Assembly: GCA_004213235.1 (NCBI GenBank)
Contig: SHAI01000135.1
Location: 1 to 6,926 of the forward strand
Direction of reading: 5' to 3'
DNA: 6,926 bases
From: Parvularculaceae bacterium
GTDB lineage: Bacteria; Pseudomonadota; Alphaproteobacteria; Caulobacterales; Parvularculaceae
Under the pieces are notes generated by a model. That model did no database searches, had not been told where the DNA came from, and was given only the letters and a program-made list of their open reading frames with translations. This document shows, in pieces, positions 6,006 through 6,926 of this stretch. A program made the translations under genes and the position numbers. Each line of letters begins with the position of its first letter. Positions within the stretch are counted from its first letter, which is position 1.

Positions 6006-6857
6006 ATGGCGGTATATCAGTTTGAAACGTGGGACGTGTTCACGCCAACCCGGTTTCAGGGAAACCCCCTTGCGGTGGTGTTTGACTGTGATCCTCTGTC
6101 AACAGATGAGATGGCGACGATTGCGCGAGAATTCAATCTTTCCGAGACAGTGTTCATCCGTAGCGCGCAAGACGGGGCCCATAGGGCCGCCCTTCGTATT
6201 TTTACCCCTTCCGGTGAGCTGGCTTTTGCTGGACACCCCACAATCGGCGCGGCCCATGCCATTGCCCGGCGGGCGGGTGAGCGCTCGCCCTTCCAGTTGG
6301 AATTGCAGGCAGGTGTCTTTGGGATCGATTTCACCAATAAGGGCGCGCGGTTCATTAATCCAAATCCGCCAATAACTTCGCCTACGGATTTAAGTTGTGA
6401 CGATATTGCGCCCATATTGGGACTATCGCCCTCAGATTTGCTTGCGCCGCCATTGATTGCTGGCGCGCCGACGCCATTTTTGACCGTCGAATTGACGACT
6501 GATTCGCTGTCGCGCATTCAAGCCGATATGAGTGCCATCGCGAGATTGTGCGACGAGATTTATCTTGTCGCACGCCACCCGGCACGGGCGACGCATTTCC
6601 ATACGCGCATGTTTGCACCCGGAATTGGCATTCCCGAAGACCCCGCCACGGGTTCTGCTGCATGTGCCCTGCCGGCTTATATTAAGGCGAGCACGGGTAT
6701 GATGGATGGTTCGCACAATTGGACTGTTGAGCAGGGCGTAGAGATGGGGCGGGCGAGCCTCATCAATGTGTCGTTTGATGTGACAGAGGGCGTCATTGGT
6801 TGCGTTAGCGTGTCCGGTCATGCAACACCGGTCCAGTCCGGCGAAATTCTCGTTTAA
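6006..6857 (+). CDS. PhzF-family phenazine biosynthesis-like isomerase/epimerase
   Basis: The 283-residue protein has the duplicated diaminopimelate-epimerase-like fold of the PhzF family. Visible motifs are FQGNPLAVV (17-25), NLSETVF (44-50) with the candidate catalytic E47, AGHPTIGAAHA (75-85) including H77, RMFAPG (201-206), and EDPATGSAAC (211-220) with D212, equivalent to the acidic residue near the PhzF active site. The C-terminus carries QGVEMGR (243-249) and VSVSGHA (267-273). PhzF itself isomerises trans-2,3-dihydro-3-hydroxyanthranilate in phenazine synthesis, but most family members lie outside phenazine clusters and have unknown substrates. No other phz gene is present here, so phenazine production should not be inferred. 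It starts 12 nt after the thiD stop with only a weak GAGA ribosome site (5995-5998), consistent with co-transcription. Its TAA may overlap a convergent gene on the other strand. Confidence 0.92.
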   Translation: MAVYQFETWDVFTPTRFQGNPLAVVFDCDPLSTDEMATIAREFNLSETVFIRSAQDGAHRAALRIFTPSGELAFAGHPTIGAAHAIARRAGERSPFQLELQAGVFGIDFTNKGARFINPNPPITSPTDLSCDDIAPILGLSPSDLLAPPLIAGAPTPFLTVELTTDSLSRIQADMSAIARLCDEIYLVARHPARATHFHTRMFAPGIGIPEDPATGSAACALPAYIKASTGMMDGSHNWTVEQGVEMGRASLINVSFDVTEGVIGCVSVSGHATPVQSGEILV

Positions 6858-6926
6858 GCGCCCCTGTAAAAGTCGTTATGGCCCTGTCGACAGGCGGTCA
6901 GATGGTCCTGCGTCTTCGATGATGGG
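6854..6926 (-). CDS. Possible C-terminal fragment of a convergent gene running off the right edge
   Basis: On the minus strand one frame is open from the right edge to TAA at 6856-6854, giving 23 codons that end GHNDFYRGA. Its third codon positions are mostly G or C, in keeping with the real genes. A second minus frame is also open for 16 codons to a TAA at 6878-6876, so the choice is not certain. If real, its stop overlaps the PhzF-gene stop within TTAA. Within it lies a perfect 12-bp palindrome, CCTGTCGACAGG (6883-6894). The fragment is too short to assign a family. Confidence 0.35.
   Translation of the reverse strand, partial: PSSKTQDHLTACRQGHNDFYRGA

Noticed and set aside
5797..6375. 192-codon plus-strand frame bridging thiD and the PhzF-family gene
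   Set aside because: It overlaps two well-supported genes in another frame, and its product shows no recognisable motif.
6006..6857. Phenazine biosynthesis cluster suggested by the PhzF-like protein
   Set aside because: No other phenazine gene is present, and the PhzF family is widespread outside such clusters.

Overview
The window reads as ordinary, gene-dense chromosome from a proteobacterium, most likely an alphaproteobacterium. This is judged from protein style (GlmM with GPDGYKLSD, a two-domain Sua5, a GlcD-type 2-hydroxyacid dehydrogenase), a moderately GC-rich base composition and very short gaps. No insertion sequence, phage gene, CRISPR array, tRNA or rRNA is visible. Taxonomic placement is inference and was not tested by search.

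Layout. Two transcription units diverge from an intergenic region at about 3491-3734. Leftward (minus strand) run sua5/tsaC (L-threonylcarbamoyladenylate synthase for tRNA t6A), an FAD-linked D-2-hydroxyglutarate/D-lactate dehydrogenase-like gene that overlaps sua5 by 8 nt, yaaA (peroxide-stress protein), and the first 51 codons of a gene that runs off the left edge and resembles an SRPBCC-fold protein. Rightward (plus strand) run glmM (phosphoglucosamine mutase, peptidoglycan/LPS precursor supply), thiD (HMP/HMP-P kinase, thiamine synthesis) and a PhzF-family isomerase/epimerase. At the right edge a minus-strand open frame, possibly the C-terminus of a convergent gene, overlaps the phzF stop.

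Functional picture. All complete genes belong to known families and most are core metabolism or tRNA modification. The leftward set joins t6A synthesis, 2-hydroxyacid oxidation and oxidative-stress protection. The rightward set joins amino-sugar activation, vitamin B1 salvage/synthesis and an enzyme of unknown substrate. The sets look like compact co-transcribed housekeeping genes rather than one dedicated pathway.

I found no convincing new biological system. Points worth a second look are modest: a hairpin over the glmM stop, a tiny ATGA-overlapping reading frame just before thiD, a Leu in place of the usual Pro after the GlmM phosphoserine motif, a basic Lys/Pro tail on YaaA, an uncertain glmM start, and partial frames at both edges.
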